Source of the DNA: Caldimonas brevitalea
GTDB lineage: Bacteria; Pseudomonadota; Gammaproteobacteria; Burkholderiales; Burkholderiaceae_C
Direction of reading: 5' to 3'
Assembly: GCF_001017435.1 (NCBI RefSeq)
Contig: NZ_CP011371.1
Location: 1,240,001 to 1,304,000 of the forward strand
Length of the DNA stretch: 64,000 bases
Every line of letters starts with the position of its first letter. Position 1 is the stretch's first letter. A program made the translations under genes and the position numbers. Under the pieces are notes generated by a model that ran no database searches, was not told the DNA's origin, and saw only the letters and a list, made by a program, of their open reading frames with translations. Positions 52,624 to 61,840 of the stretch are shown here, piece after piece.

Positions 52624-53076
52624 TCAGCTCGGCTGACCGCTCGACGGCTGGTCCCAGGGATCGTAGGTGCCGACGTTCCAGAGCCGGCCTTCGAGGTCGC
52701 GGCAGGTGAAGCCGCGCCCGCCGTATTCCTCGTCCTTGATCTCGACGACGATCTGGGCGCCGGCCGCTTTGGCCCGCTGATAGACCTGGTCGGCATCGGC
52801 GACGACGAGGTAGGGGCTCTGCGTCTCGACGCCGCCGACCTGGTCGGGCATGTTGACCAGGTCGCCGTACTCCGATTCGTTGTCCGCCGACGCCAGCATG
52901 ATCATGCCGTTGCCGAAGACCAGTTGCGCATGGGCGATGTCGCCCGTTTCGTTCGGCACCACCAGCAGGCGTTCGAAGCCGAACGCCTCGCAGAGCCAGT
53001 CGATCGCGGCCGGCGCATTGCGGTAGCGCAGGCAGGGGATGATGGTGGCCCGGGTGTTCTTGGCTGTCTCGTTCAT
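52624..53076 (-). CDS. VOC/glyoxalase superfamily protein
   Basis: 150 residues, one beta-alpha-beta-beta-beta pair ([20 protein letters not shown]; then [20 protein letters not shown] and the end [20 protein letters not shown]). This is the PhnB/bleomycin-resistance-like type. Substrate unknown. The last part resembles the YhdN-like group ([13 protein letters not shown]). Start 53076 begins with MNETAKN; the longer frame overlaps the divergent pyrC region. Confidence 0.85.
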   Translation of the reverse strand: MNETAKNTRATIIPCLRYRNAPAAIDWLCEAFGFERLLVVPNETGDIAHAQLVFGNGMIMLASADNESEYGDLVNMPDQVGGVETQSPYLVVADADQVYQRAKAAGAQIVVEIKDEEYGGRGFTCRDLEGRLWNVGTYDPWDQPSSGQPS

Positions 53077-53212
53077 GTGCGTTGTCCTAAGTGAAACCGT
53101 CGTGCTCGCACGCTGCCGTGGAAACGAAGGACAGCAGCATAAAAGCTCGTCCGTCGCCGCGGAAGTCGAAGTGTTGCAGAGTGATGGGGAAAGCAGTGGG
53201 ACAATGCCCCTC

Positions 53213-54262
53213 ATGACGTCCATGCTCACCCTAGTCCGCCCCGACGACTGGCATTTGCACGTGCGTGACGGCGCACCGATGGCGGCCGTGGTCGCCGACA
53301 CGGCGCGCCAGTTCGGTCGCGCCATCATCATGCCCAATCTGCGCCCGCCGGTCACCACCGCGGCGCAGGCGGTGGCCTACCGCGACCGCATCCTGGCGGC
53401 GCTGCCGCCGGGCAGCGAGTTCCAGCCGCTGATGACGCTGTACCTGACCGACAACCTGCCGCCCGACGAGATCGAGCGTGCCAAACAGGCGGGCGTGGTG
53501 GCTGTCAAGCTCTACCCGGCGGGCGCCACCACCAACAGCGACGCCGGCGTGACCGATCTGCGCAAGACCTACCGCACGCTCGAGGCCTTGCAGCGCCACG
53601 GCCTGCCGCTGCTGGTGCACGGCGAGGTGACCGACCCGCAGATCGACGTGTTCGACCGCGAGCAGGTCTTCATCGACACCCAGCTGGCGCCACTGCGGCG
53701 CGACTTCCCGGGCCTGAAAATCGTCTTCGAGCACATCACCACCAAGGAAGCGGCGCAGTACGTGCAGGAAGCCGATGCGGGGCTGGGCGCGACCATCACC
53801 GCGCACCATCTGCTCTACAACCGCAACGCCATCTTCACCGGTGGCATCCGCCCGCACTACTACTGCTTGCCAGTGCTCAAGCGCGAAGAACACCGCCTTG
53901 CGCTGGTGGCGGCCGCCACCTCGGGCAATCCGAAGTTCTTCCTCGGCACCGACAGCGCGCCGCACCCGTCGCATCTGAAGGAGCACGCGAGCGGCTGTGC
54001 CGGTTGCTACACCGCGCATGCCGCCCTCGAGTTGTACGCCGAGGCCTTCGAGGCGGCCGGCGCGCTCGACAAGCTGGAGGGTTTCGCCAGCTTCCATGGC
54101 GCCGACTTCTACGGCCTGCCGCGCAACCAGGGTCACGTCACCTTGCGCCGGGAAAGCTGGACCGTGCCCGAAACGCTGCCGTTCGGCGAGGCGCAACTCA
54201 AGCCGCTGCGGGCGGGCGAGAGCCTGGCGTGGCGGGTGGTCACGCCGCAAGCGCAGGCCTGA
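53213..54262 (+). CDS. pyrC: Dihydroorotase PyrC
   Basis: 349 residues, class II dihydroorotase of pyrimidine synthesis. Zinc ligands and active-site segments are clear: [27 protein letters not shown] (carboxylated Lys), [29 protein letters not shown], and LGTDSAPH. Start taken at [13 protein letters not shown]; in-frame ATGs at 53204 and 53222 are possible. Confidence 0.96.
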   Translation: MTSMLTLVRPDDWHLHVRDGAPMAAVVADTARQFGRAIIMPNLRPPVTTAAQAVAYRDRILAALPPGSEFQPLMTLYLTDNLPPDEIERAKQAGVVAVKLYPAGATTNSDAGVTDLRKTYRTLEALQRHGLPLLVHGEVTDPQIDVFDREQVFIDTQLAPLRRDFPGLKIVFEHITTKEAAQYVQEADAGLGATITAHHLLYNRNAIFTGGIRPHYYCLPVLKREEHRLALVAAATSGNPKFFLGTDSAPHPSHLKEHASGCAGCYTAHAALELYAEAFEAAGALDKLEGFASFHGADFYGLPRNQGHVTLRRESWTVPETLPFGEAQLKPLRAGESLAWRVVTPQAQA

Positions 54263-54284
54263 GCACCGCTGGCGTCGAAGGCGC

Positions 54285-55097
54285 ATGCGCGCAACCGTCG
54301 CGCCACCGCTGAGCAGGGCGGGGCTCCACGACGCCCTGGCCGCGATCGACTGGTCGCGACCCTGGCTCGATCCTTACCGAGTGCGCGGCCAGCGGGTGGC
54401 CGGACGCATCCAGGCGGGTGCGAGCGTCGCAAAAGCGCTCAACGCCGAAGCGCTCCACGGCCCGGTGCCGAGCTTGGCTGCCGGCCCGCTTCAGTTCGTG
54501 CCTCAGGCCGACCTGCCGGCGGGCATCCCCTACGAGGCCCACATCGCCGCCACCGCGCGCGTGCCGACGCGCGACAACCTGCACGACTTCTTCAACGGTC
54601 TGGTGTGGTGGAGCGAGCCGGGCCTGAAGCGGCGCCTGAATGAACTGCAGGCCGCGCAGATCGCGCGCGCAGGTGGCGTCGGCGCTCACCGTGGTGCGGT
54701 GCGTGATGCGCTGACGCTGTTCGACGAGAACGCTGCGCTGATGAGCGCCCCGGCCGACGTGTGCGAACTGCTGCGGCAGCGGCGCTGGCACCCACTGTTC
54801 GTCGAGCGTCGTGACGTGTGGCGTCGGGTGCGGCTGCGCTTGTTCGGCCACGCGCTGCTGGAGAAGCTGGTGACGCCACGCAAGGCGATCACCGCACATG
54901 TGTTCCTGTCGCCGCCCGACACCTCGCCCCACCTCGACGCCGAGTTGCTGGCGGCCAAACCGTTCTGGCCGCTGCCGGTGTTGGGGGTGCCGGGCTGGTG
55001 GCCCGACAACGAAACGGCCGGCTTCTATGACGACCCTCAGGTCTTTCGGCCACTGCCCGAGCAAAGCCTTGCGACTGACCGGATAATTGCCATGTGA
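54285..55097 (+). CDS. DUF3025 family protein
   Basis: 270 residues, conserved in betaproteobacteria; function unknown. Family features: DWSRPWLDPYR near the N-terminus, VPTRDNLHDFFNGLVWW in the middle, and the end VPGWWPDNETAGFYDDPQVF. Begins 22 bases after pyrC. Its stop codon overlaps the first bases of rnpB. Confidence 0.85.
   Translation: MRATVAPPLSRAGLHDALAAIDWSRPWLDPYRVRGQRVAGRIQAGASVAKALNAEALHGPVPSLAAGPLQFVPQADLPAGIPYEAHIAATARVPTRDNLHDFFNGLVWWSEPGLKRRLNELQAAQIARAGGVGAHRGAVRDALTLFDENAALMSAPADVCELLRQRRWHPLFVERRDVWRRVRLRLFGHALLEKLVTPRKAITAHVFLSPPDTSPHLDAELLAAKPFWPLPVLGVPGWWPDNETAGFYDDPQVFRPLPEQSLATDRIIAM
55082..55087 (+). promoter_or_regulatory. Candidate -10 of rnpB inside the DUF3025 gene
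   Basis: GATAAT eight bases before the expected 5' end of RNase P RNA at 55096. No good -35 is seen 16-18 bases upstream. The promoter must lie in the last codons of the DUF3025 gene. Confidence 0.5.
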
Positions 55098-55427
55098 AGC
55101 AAGCCAGACCGCCGCTGGCGCAAGAGCCGAAAGGCTGCGCTGGAGGAAGGTCCGGACTGCACAGGGCAGCGTAGCAGGTAACACCTGTCCGCCGTGAGGC
55201 GAGGATCAGAGCAACAGAGACGAGTCGGTCCTGGGGGCAACTCCAGAGGCCGGGTGAAACGGGCAATCTCTACGCGCAGCAACACCAAATAGGCACACGT
55301 CGATCCGGCCCGGGGAGTGTGCGGGTAGGTGGCATCGAGCCGCATCCGCGAGGGGCGGCCCAGAGGAATGGCGGTCACGTCGGGGCGACCCGATGCACAG
55401 AATCCGGCCTATCGGTTTGCTTCACTC
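55096..55427 (+). ncRNA. rnpB: RNase P RNA (type A)
   Basis: Starts GAAGCAAGCCAGACCGCCGC, has the P4/J3-4 core GAGGAAGGTCCGGACTGCAC followed by AGGGCAGCGTAGCAGGTAAC-type P10-P12 sequence, GGGTGAAACGGGCAATCTCT, and the closing core ACAGAATCCGGCCTATCGG. The 5' GAAGC pairs with GCTTC at the 3' end (P1). Length 332 nt is normal for type A. It is the catalytic RNA that matures tRNA 5' ends. The 3' end is placed within a few bases. Confidence 0.95.
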
Positions 55428-55484
55428 TTATGACGTCCGCAGCGCACTGCGCGCTGCGGCCACAACAAGAGCGAGACGCATGGC

Positions 55485-56726
55485 ATGAACCCCGACGCGC
55501 ACAAGATCTGGCAAGCCCCGCGTTGGGCCTTGGCCGTGTTGCTGGCCGCATTGGGCATGCTCGGGCCGTTCTCGATCGACACGTATTTGCCGGCCTTCGC
55601 CGGCATTGCCCGCTCGCTCGATGCGACGCCGGTGCAGATGCAGCAGACGCTGTCGGCCTATCTGTTCGGCTTCGCTTTCATGAACCTTTTCCACGGCGCG
55701 TTGGCCGACAGCTTCGGCCGGCGGCCCGTGGTGCTCACCGGGGTGGCCGTGTTCACCCTGGCGTCGGCCGGTTGCGCCCTGTCGGGCAGCATCGCCTCGC
55801 TGGTGTTCTTTCGTGCGCTGCAGGGCCTGTCCGCCGGCGCGGGCATCGTGGTGTCGCGTGCGGTGATCCGCGACATGTTCCCGCCCGCCGAGGCGCAACG
55901 GGTGATGGCGCAAGTGACCATCTACTTCGGTGTCGCGCCGGCGGTGGCGCCGATCGTCGGCGGGTGGTTGTTCGTGCACGCCGACTGGCACGCCATCTTC
56001 TGGTTCCTGACCGCGGTCGGCGTGGTGCTGTTCGCGGCCAACTACCGTTTGCTGCCCGAAACGCTGCACGTCACGCACCGCCAGCCGTTCAACGCCCGCA
56101 ACCTGATGCGCGGCTATGCGCAGCTCGGTTCCGACCCGCGCTTCTTGCTGCTGGCGCTCGCCAGCGGTGTGCCGTTCAACGGCATGTTCTTGTATGTGTT
56201 GTCGGCGCCGGCCTTCTTGGGCGACCACCTGCGGCTCGCGCCCACCGAGTTCTTCTGGTTTTTCGTCATCGCCATCGGCGGCATCATGGCCGGCGCCTGG
56301 GCCAGCGGCCGGCTGGCCGGCAAGATCGAGCCCAGGCGTCAGATCCGCCACGGTTTCGTGATCATGACGGTGGTGTCGATCGGCAACGTGGTGGCGAACC
56401 TGCTGTTCGAGCCCCATGTCGCGTGGTCGATTCTGCCCATCGGCTTGTTCAGCTTCGGCTGGGCGCTGATGGTGCCGGTGGTGACGCTGATGGTGCTCGA
56501 CCTGTTTCCCGAGCGGCGCGGGCTGGCGTCGTCTTTGCAGGCGGTGGTCGGTTCGGTGGCCAACGGTGTGGTGGCCGGCGTCGTCGCACCGTTGGTGATG
56601 CACTCGACCCAGGCGTTGGCGTTCGCATCGCTGCTCATGATGAGCGTCGGCCTGCTGGCCTGGATCTGTCTGCGCAAGCGCTGGCCGCAGACAGTGGGCG
56701 CAACACCGGCAAGCGCCGCCGCGTGA
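55485..56726 (+). CDS. Bcr/CflA family multidrug efflux transporter (MFS)
   Basis: 413 residues, twelve membrane helices. FSIDTYLPAFAGIARSLDAT, QTLSAYLFGFAFMNLFHGAL and the motif A DSFGRRPVVLTG are typical of the Bcr/CflA subgroup; motif C-like GGWLFVHADWHAIFWF follows. Proton-driven export of drugs or other small molecules; substrate unknown. Independent gene after rnpB. Confidence 0.93.
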   Translation: MNPDAHKIWQAPRWALAVLLAALGMLGPFSIDTYLPAFAGIARSLDATPVQMQQTLSAYLFGFAFMNLFHGALADSFGRRPVVLTGVAVFTLASAGCALSGSIASLVFFRALQGLSAGAGIVVSRAVIRDMFPPAEAQRVMAQVTIYFGVAPAVAPIVGGWLFVHADWHAIFWFLTAVGVVLFAANYRLLPETLHVTHRQPFNARNLMRGYAQLGSDPRFLLLALASGVPFNGMFLYVLSAPAFLGDHLRLAPTEFFWFFVIAIGGIMAGAWASGRLAGKIEPRRQIRHGFVIMTVVSIGNVVANLLFEPHVAWSILPIGLFSFGWALMVPVVTLMVLDLFPERRGLASSLQAVVGSVANGVVAGVVAPLVMHSTQALAFASLLMMSVGLLAWICLRKRWPQTVGATPASAAA

Positions 56727-56834
56727 AAAGCTTGGCATTTCGCCGAGCCGTACCGGCTGACACCGACGTAGACTCTCGGCTCGCGCGTCGTCAGCGCGCC
56801 TGAGATGTTGCGCGGGCTCGACAGCCGTACCTCC

Positions 56835-59321
56835 ATGAGCCTCTCCACTTACAACGACAGCCTGCTTGCTCAACCCCCATTGTCCGGACGGTGGCTGGCT
56901 TACGCCCGTGTGGCGGGTGTCGTCGGCGTGCTGATCTGCGCAGGCGCGTTGTTCGGCTGGCTGGCCGGCTGGCCGTGGCAGGTGTACACCGGGAAAGGCC
57001 TGCAGTCGCTGCGGCCGACCGCCGCGCTGTGTTTCGGATTGGTGTCGCTCGGGGTGGTGTGGCGCGCCTTTCGCTGCCAGGGCCCGGCGGGGCTGTGGTT
57101 GCCACTTTCGGCCGTGCTGCTCGCGGGCGTCACCATCGTCGAGCACCTCATCGGTGCGGAGACGGGTTTGCACCGCCTGCTCGTGCAGGACCGCTATGAC
57201 GGGCATGGGCTGAACTTGCGCATGCCCATACACAGTGCCGTGGGGGTCGCCTTGCTGGGGCTCAGCCTCGTGGCTGGCGCCGCTCGCAGCGACGGGTCCC
57301 ATCCCTGGTGGAGTCGCTTGGCTGCAGCGCTGGCGGTGGCGGCCGTGGCGATGGCCTACATCACCTCGGTCGGCATGCTGCTCGACACCCGCTGGGAAGG
57401 CTCGCCGCTGTCGGACTTCGCCAGCCTCTCGCTGCCCGCGGCGACGCTGATCGTGCTGCTGGGCATTGCGTCGATTGCGTTGCGCGCCGAGCGTACGCCG
57501 CTGCTGGCGGCGTTCGCGCCGTCCAGTGCGGCGAGCCGGTTTTTCCGTGCCGTGCTGCCCCTGGCCTTGCTGTTTCCGGTGCTGACCGGCTGGCTCCGGC
57601 TCGCCGGACAGCGCGCCGGCTGGTATGGCGACGAACTCGGTGCCGCGTGGATGGTGCTGATGTCGACGCTGCTGTTCGTCGGCGTGGCCTTCGTCAGCAC
57701 ACGCTGGATCTCGCGCTTCGAATCGGCGCTCAAGGCCAGCCATGCCACGCTCGAACAACGGGTCGAGGAGCGGACGGCGCAACTGGCCGAGGCGATGGAG
57801 CGGGTGCGCGAGAGCGAAGAGCGCTTCCGCTTCATGGCCGAAGCGGCGCCCGCGTTGATCTGGATGACCGATGCCGACGGTGATTGCAGCTACGTCAACA
57901 GCACCTGGCTGCAGTACACCGGGCATGCCTTGGCCGAGGAACTGGGGCAAGGCTGGATGGACAACAACGTGCACCCGGCCGACCGCGAGCGGGTGCTGCG
58001 GACGTGGTTGCAATCGACCGAGGCGCGCCGCACCTTCCGGCTCGAATACCGCTTGCGCCGACACGACGGGCAATATCGCTGGATCGTGTCCCACGGCACG
58101 CCGCGAATCGAGGGTGCGGGTCGTTTCGCCGGCTATGTGGGCACGTGCGCCGACATCCACGACGCCAAATCGACGGCGCTGGCTTTGCAGGCCAGCCGCG
58201 AACAGCTCGCGTCCATCGTCGATTCGGCCACCATCGCGATCATCTCGCTCGACGCCAGCCACCGCATCGTGCTGTTCAATGCTGCGGCCGAGAAAATCTT
58301 CCAGGTCAGTGCCGCCCGTATGCTGAGCCGCACCCTGGACGTGCTGCTGCCGGAGCGTTTCCGCACCGGCGACGAGGCCGTGCTGCAGGCGTTCGAGCGC
58401 AGCGCCGCCAATGCCGGGCAGAAAGAAGGCGCACCGCAGTTGTGGGGGCTGCGGGCCAACGGCGAGGAGTTCCCGCTCGAGGTGTCGATCTCGCGCGTCG
58501 ACTCCGACGGGGTGCGGTTGGTCACCGTCGTGTTGCGCGACATGAGCGAGGTGTACGCACTGGAGGCCGAGCGGCGCGCACGTGCGGCGGCCGAAGAGGC
58601 GAGCCGGGCCAAGTCCTTGTTCCTGTCTCACCTGAGTCACGAGCTGCGCACGCCGCTGAACGCGGTGATCGGTTTTTCGCAATTGCTGCTCGCTACTGCA
58701 CCTCAGAACAATCCGAAGTCGAACCAGCACCAGTACGCCGGCTACATCCTGCAGGCCGGGCAGCACCTGCTGGCGATGATCAACGACCTGCTCGATTTGA
58801 GCCGCATCGAGGCCGGGCAGACGCAATTGCAGATGCGCGCGGTCGACCTCGGCGCCTCGGTGCAGCACAGCCTGCAGCTGGTGGCACCGCAGGCCCAGTC
58901 CGCCGGTGTCACGGTGCAGGTGTCCAGCCGCGACGACGCGGGCACGCCGCTGGTGCTGGCCGACGAGGCGAGGCTGCGCCAGGTGCTGGTCAACCTGTTG
59001 AGCAACGCGATCAAGTACAACCGTCCGCACGGCCATGTCGAAGTCGACGTCAGCCGCTACGACGAGGACGACCTGGCCGTCGAAGTGCGCGACACCGGTT
59101 TTGGCATGAGCCCGGAGCAGCTCGACAACCTGTTCACGCCGTTCAGCCGGCTCGGCCGCGAGCACAGCGACATCGAAGGCACCGGCATCGGCCTGTCGCT
59201 GTCCAAGCGCCTGATCGAGATGATGGGCGGGCGCATCGAAGTCCGCAGCACGCCCGAGCAGGGCAGCACCTTCACCGCGGTGCTCAAGGCGGCGCCTGCG
59301 TCGCCTGACGCAGCCGGGTGA
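56835..59321 (+). CDS. Membrane-bound PAS-domain sensor histidine kinase
   Basis: 828 residues. Seven or eight membrane helices (about 20-290), a coiled coil (LEQRVEERTAQLAEAMERV), two PAS domains (about 322-445 with FRFMAEAAPALIWMTDADG, and 450-570 with LASIVDSATIAIISLDASHR), HisKA with phospho-acceptor His602 (LSHLSHELRTPLNAVIGFSQ), and a complete HATPase ending near residue 820. No receiver domain and no adjacent response regulator, so it is an orphan kinase. An in-frame start at 56805 would add ten residues; neither has a clear ribosome-binding site. Confidence 0.9.
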   Translation: MSLSTYNDSLLAQPPLSGRWLAYARVAGVVGVLICAGALFGWLAGWPWQVYTGKGLQSLRPTAALCFGLVSLGVVWRAFRCQGPAGLWLPLSAVLLAGVTIVEHLIGAETGLHRLLVQDRYDGHGLNLRMPIHSAVGVALLGLSLVAGAARSDGSHPWWSRLAAALAVAAVAMAYITSVGMLLDTRWEGSPLSDFASLSLPAATLIVLLGIASIALRAERTPLLAAFAPSSAASRFFRAVLPLALLFPVLTGWLRLAGQRAGWYGDELGAAWMVLMSTLLFVGVAFVSTRWISRFESALKASHATLEQRVEERTAQLAEAMERVRESEERFRFMAEAAPALIWMTDADGDCSYVNSTWLQYTGHALAEELGQGWMDNNVHPADRERVLRTWLQSTEARRTFRLEYRLRRHDGQYRWIVSHGTPRIEGAGRFAGYVGTCADIHDAKSTALALQASREQLASIVDSATIAIISLDASHRIVLFNAAAEKIFQVSAARMLSRTLDVLLPERFRTGDEAVLQAFERSAANAGQKEGAPQLWGLRANGEEFPLEVSISRVDSDGVRLVTVVLRDMSEVYALEAERRARAAAEEASRAKSLFLSHLSHELRTPLNAVIGFSQLLLATAPQNNPKSNQHQYAGYILQAGQHLLAMINDLLDLSRIEAGQTQLQMRAVDLGASVQHSLQLVAPQAQSAGVTVQVSSRDDAGTPLVLADEARLRQVLVNLLSNAIKYNRPHGHVEVDVSRYDEDDLAVEVRDTGFGMSPEQLDNLFTPFSRLGREHSDIEGTGIGLSLSKRLIEMMGGRIEVRSTPEQGSTFTAVLKAAPASPDAAG

Positions 59322-59379
59322 GCCGAAGCGGGCTGGCACCGCCGTGCGCAGCACGGAGGTTGTTCAATCGCCCGGCCGC

Positions 59380-59844
59380 TCACATCGGCTTGACCACCAT
59401 CAAATAGAACACCGCGACGAAGGCGAAAAAGGCCGGGATGCCCAGCAGCACCCAGATCTTGAAATAGCGGAAATACAGCGGCGGCAGCGCCTGGCCGCCG
59501 TCCGCCGCCTGTTGCGCCAGGTCGCGCAGCCGCATCTGCAGCCACACCACCGGCAGCCAGCAGGCCGTGGCCAGGGCATACAGCACGATGGAATCGCGCA
59601 GCCACGGGCTGCTGGCCGGCATGCCGGCCAGCTTCATCATGTAGTAGCCGCTGAGCGGTTGGAACACGATGGTGGTGGCCGTGAACAGCCAGTCGGCCCG
59701 CACCACCCAGCGGGAGACGACCGCGACCGCGCGCACGTCCCGGCTCAAGGTGGCAAACAGCAGATACCAGGCAGAGCCGATGCCGGTGCCGAACAAGAAG
59801 GTCGATGACAGCACATGCAGCCACTTCACCAGCAGGTAGTCCAT
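59380..59844 (-). CDS. DUF2269 family membrane protein
   Basis: 154 residues, four membrane helices. VKWLHVLSSTFLFGTGIGSA and the last helix PAFFAFVAVFYLMVVKPM are typical of DUF2269. Function unknown. Its ATG shares one base with the stop of the SDR-DoxX gene (TGATG), so the two are coupled and may work in one membrane complex. Confidence 0.88.
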   Translation of the reverse strand: MDYLLVKWLHVLSSTFLFGTGIGSAWYLLFATLSRDVRAVAVVSRWVVRADWLFTATTIVFQPLSGYYMMKLAGMPASSPWLRDSIVLYALATACWLPVVWLQMRLRDLAQQAADGGQALPPLYFRYFKIWVLLGIPAFFAFVAVFYLMVVKPM

Positions 59845-61124
59845 CAGCGGTCCTCCATCTCGAGCAGCAGCCAGATGACCGCCAGCATCGGCAGGTTCTT
59901 CAGGATAGGCCCGTAGGGGTGCAGCCAGAACTCGGGCAGCTTGAAGGTGATCACGACCGTATAGAACAGGATCAGGCCGATCTGCGCCCGCCATAACCAG
60001 CGGCGCCGCGGCAGGGCCAGCGTTGCGACGCCGAGCACGAGGTCGAAAGCCGCAGCGCCGTACAACATCAGCGGCTGCAACGAGGGCGGCACGCCGGCCC
60101 CCGCCAGCAGCGCATAACTGTCCTGCACCGGGTAGAGGCCGAGCGAGACGATGCCGGTGACGATCCACACCAGCGCCACGCTGACCCGCAGCATCGGCAG
60201 CAGCCAGGCGAGCTTGGCGGCCGTGCGTGTCGTGGGCACCTCGGCGGGGTCGACGAATTTCTCCGCGCCGCGTGCCTCGCGCCCGAGCAGGGCCTGGGTG
60301 AGATGGGCATCGGCCGTGTTGCCGCGCTGCAGCATGCTCCAGGTGTCGCGGTCCAGCAGGGCCCCGGGGAGACGACCGCCGACGCGCGCCGCCAGGCCGA
60401 CCCAGCTGGCCGGGATGGAGACGAAGCGGGCCCGCCCCAGCCCCAGGCCTTGCCGCACGGCGGCCAAAAAGTCGCGCAGCGCCAGCGGCTTGGGCCCCAC
60501 CAGCGGGATCTTGCCCCGCAATTCCGGGTTTTCGACCAGCGCCACGATGGCGCGCACTGCATCGTCGACGTGGATGGGTTGCACCTGTTGGCGTCCGCCG
60601 GCCGGCAGCGGGATCAGCGGCAGGCTGGCCAGCGTCGTGAACAGCCGCGCGCTGGTGCCGCCGGGCCCATAGACGAGCGAGGGCTGCACCACCGCGACCG
60701 AGTGCAGCGGCAAGCCCAGCAGGTAGTCGTCGGCCGCCTTTTTGCTCAGGTGGTAGCCGGTGGTGGCGGCCTCGTCGGCCCCGAGCGCCGAGATTTGCAC
60801 CACGCGGCTGACGCCGGCGGCGGCACAAGCGGCAAACAGGGCGCACGGGCCGCGCACGTGCAGGGTCTCGAAACGCTGGCCCGGCGTCTCCCGCAGGATG
60901 CCCGCCGCGTTGACCACCGCGTCGACGCCGGCCAGCCGTGGCAGCCAGTCGGCCACTTCGACGTCACGCTCGAAATCCGCGGTGAAATAGCGCACCGGCT
61001 GGCCCGGGGCGGGACTTTCGGGCGGGTGGCGCATCGCGCAGACGACATGGTGTCCCGCCTCGAGCAAGGCTTTGCAGATGCGGCTTCCGATGAAGCCGCT
61101 GGCGCCGGTCAGCAGGATGATCAC
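59844..61124 (-). CDS. NAD(P)-dependent epimerase/SDR fused to a DoxX-like membrane domain
   Basis: 426 residues. Residues 1-290 are an atypical SDR (nucleotide loop LLTGASGFIGSRICKALLEA, active-site region YHLSKKAAD, complex I NDUFA9-like). Residues about 300-426 contain four hydrophobic helices resembling DoxX (SVALVWIVTGIVSLGLYPVQ; LMLYGAAAFDLVLGVATLAL). Such fusions are known, and a role with membrane quinones or lipids is only guessed. Coupled to the DUF2269 gene. Confidence 0.87.
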   Translation of the reverse strand: MIILLTGASGFIGSRICKALLEAGHHVVCAMRHPPESPAPGQPVRYFTADFERDVEVADWLPRLAGVDAVVNAAGILRETPGQRFETLHVRGPCALFAACAAAGVSRVVQISALGADEAATTGYHLSKKAADDYLLGLPLHSVAVVQPSLVYGPGGTSARLFTTLASLPLIPLPAGGRQQVQPIHVDDAVRAIVALVENPELRGKIPLVGPKPLALRDFLAAVRQGLGLGRARFVSIPASWVGLAARVGGRLPGALLDRDTWSMLQRGNTADAHLTQALLGREARGAEKFVDPAEVPTTRTAAKLAWLLPMLRVSVALVWIVTGIVSLGLYPVQDSYALLAGAGVPPSLQPLMLYGAAAFDLVLGVATLALPRRRWLWRAQIGLILFYTVVITFKLPEFWLHPYGPILKNLPMLAVIWLLLEMEDR

Positions 61125-61243
61125 GCGGGTTCCTGGGCAAGCAAGGGGTGTGGGCCCGAGCGTCGGGCGAGCAAGAGGGAATGTTGTTTGCCGGGGATCA
61201 GCAAACGCCGTTCCTCGCGGACGGCAATCCTACTGGAGCAGAT

Positions 61244-61720
61244 ATGAACCGTTCGCCTGGCCCGCTGGTGCGTGCCGCCCTGACAGGAAGTGTGGCCAGC
61301 GTGGTGTCCGGGGTGGCGCTGGCGCTGTGCGGCCGCGCCGAAGGGGAGGCACCGCTCGCCCCCGTCAACGCCCCAAGCCACTGGGTCTGGGGCGACGAAG
61401 CGCTCAGGCACGATGGAGCGAGCGCTCGCTACACCGCCACCGGCTACCTCATCCACCACTTGTCGTCGGTGTGGTGGGCGGCTGCCTACGAACGGTGGGC
61501 GCCCAGCCGGCGCAGCCCGACGGCATCGAGCGCCGTCGCGCTGCGGGACGCCGCCGCTGTGGCGGCCTTGGCGGCCTGGGTCGATCTGCGCGTGGCACCA
61601 CGACGCTTCACGCCCGGGTTCGAACGCCGGTTGTCTGCCCCCAGCCTGTGGCTGGTGTATGGCAGCTTCGCCGCCGGCCTGCTGCTGGCGGCGAAGCTGA
61701 TGGGCCCGCGTCCTCGCTGA
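61244..61720 (+). CDS. Small membrane protein, function unknown
   Basis: 158 residues with a hydrophobic N-terminal segment (about 9-28), HLSSVWWAAAYERW in the middle, and a C-terminal helix (LWLVYGSFAAGLLLAAKLMG). Start 61244 is set by GGAG six bases upstream; the frame further upstream is not gene-like. Possibly a two- or three-helix inner-membrane protein. No family asserted. Confidence 0.7.
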   Translation: MNRSPGPLVRAALTGSVASVVSGVALALCGRAEGEAPLAPVNAPSHWVWGDEALRHDGASARYTATGYLIHHLSSVWWAAAYERWAPSRRSPTASSAVALRDAAAVAALAAWVDLRVAPRRFTPGFERRLSAPSLWLVYGSFAAGLLLAAKLMGPRPR

Positions 61721-61840
61721 AGCGTGCCGTGGCCGGGGCAAGCCGTCTTGCAGGGTCGGCCACGCCGCTGACGCAAAGGCTCGATACCATCGCAAGATCT
61801 GTTGTACCTTCCCATGCTCGCTCACCGTCACCCCCGTCTG

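Noticed and set aside
55428..59354. 1308-codon minus-strand open frame
   Set aside because: It is the antisense shadow of the MFS transporter and the PAS kinase. Its composition (His/Gln/Arg-rich, no domains) is that of high-G+C antisense frames.
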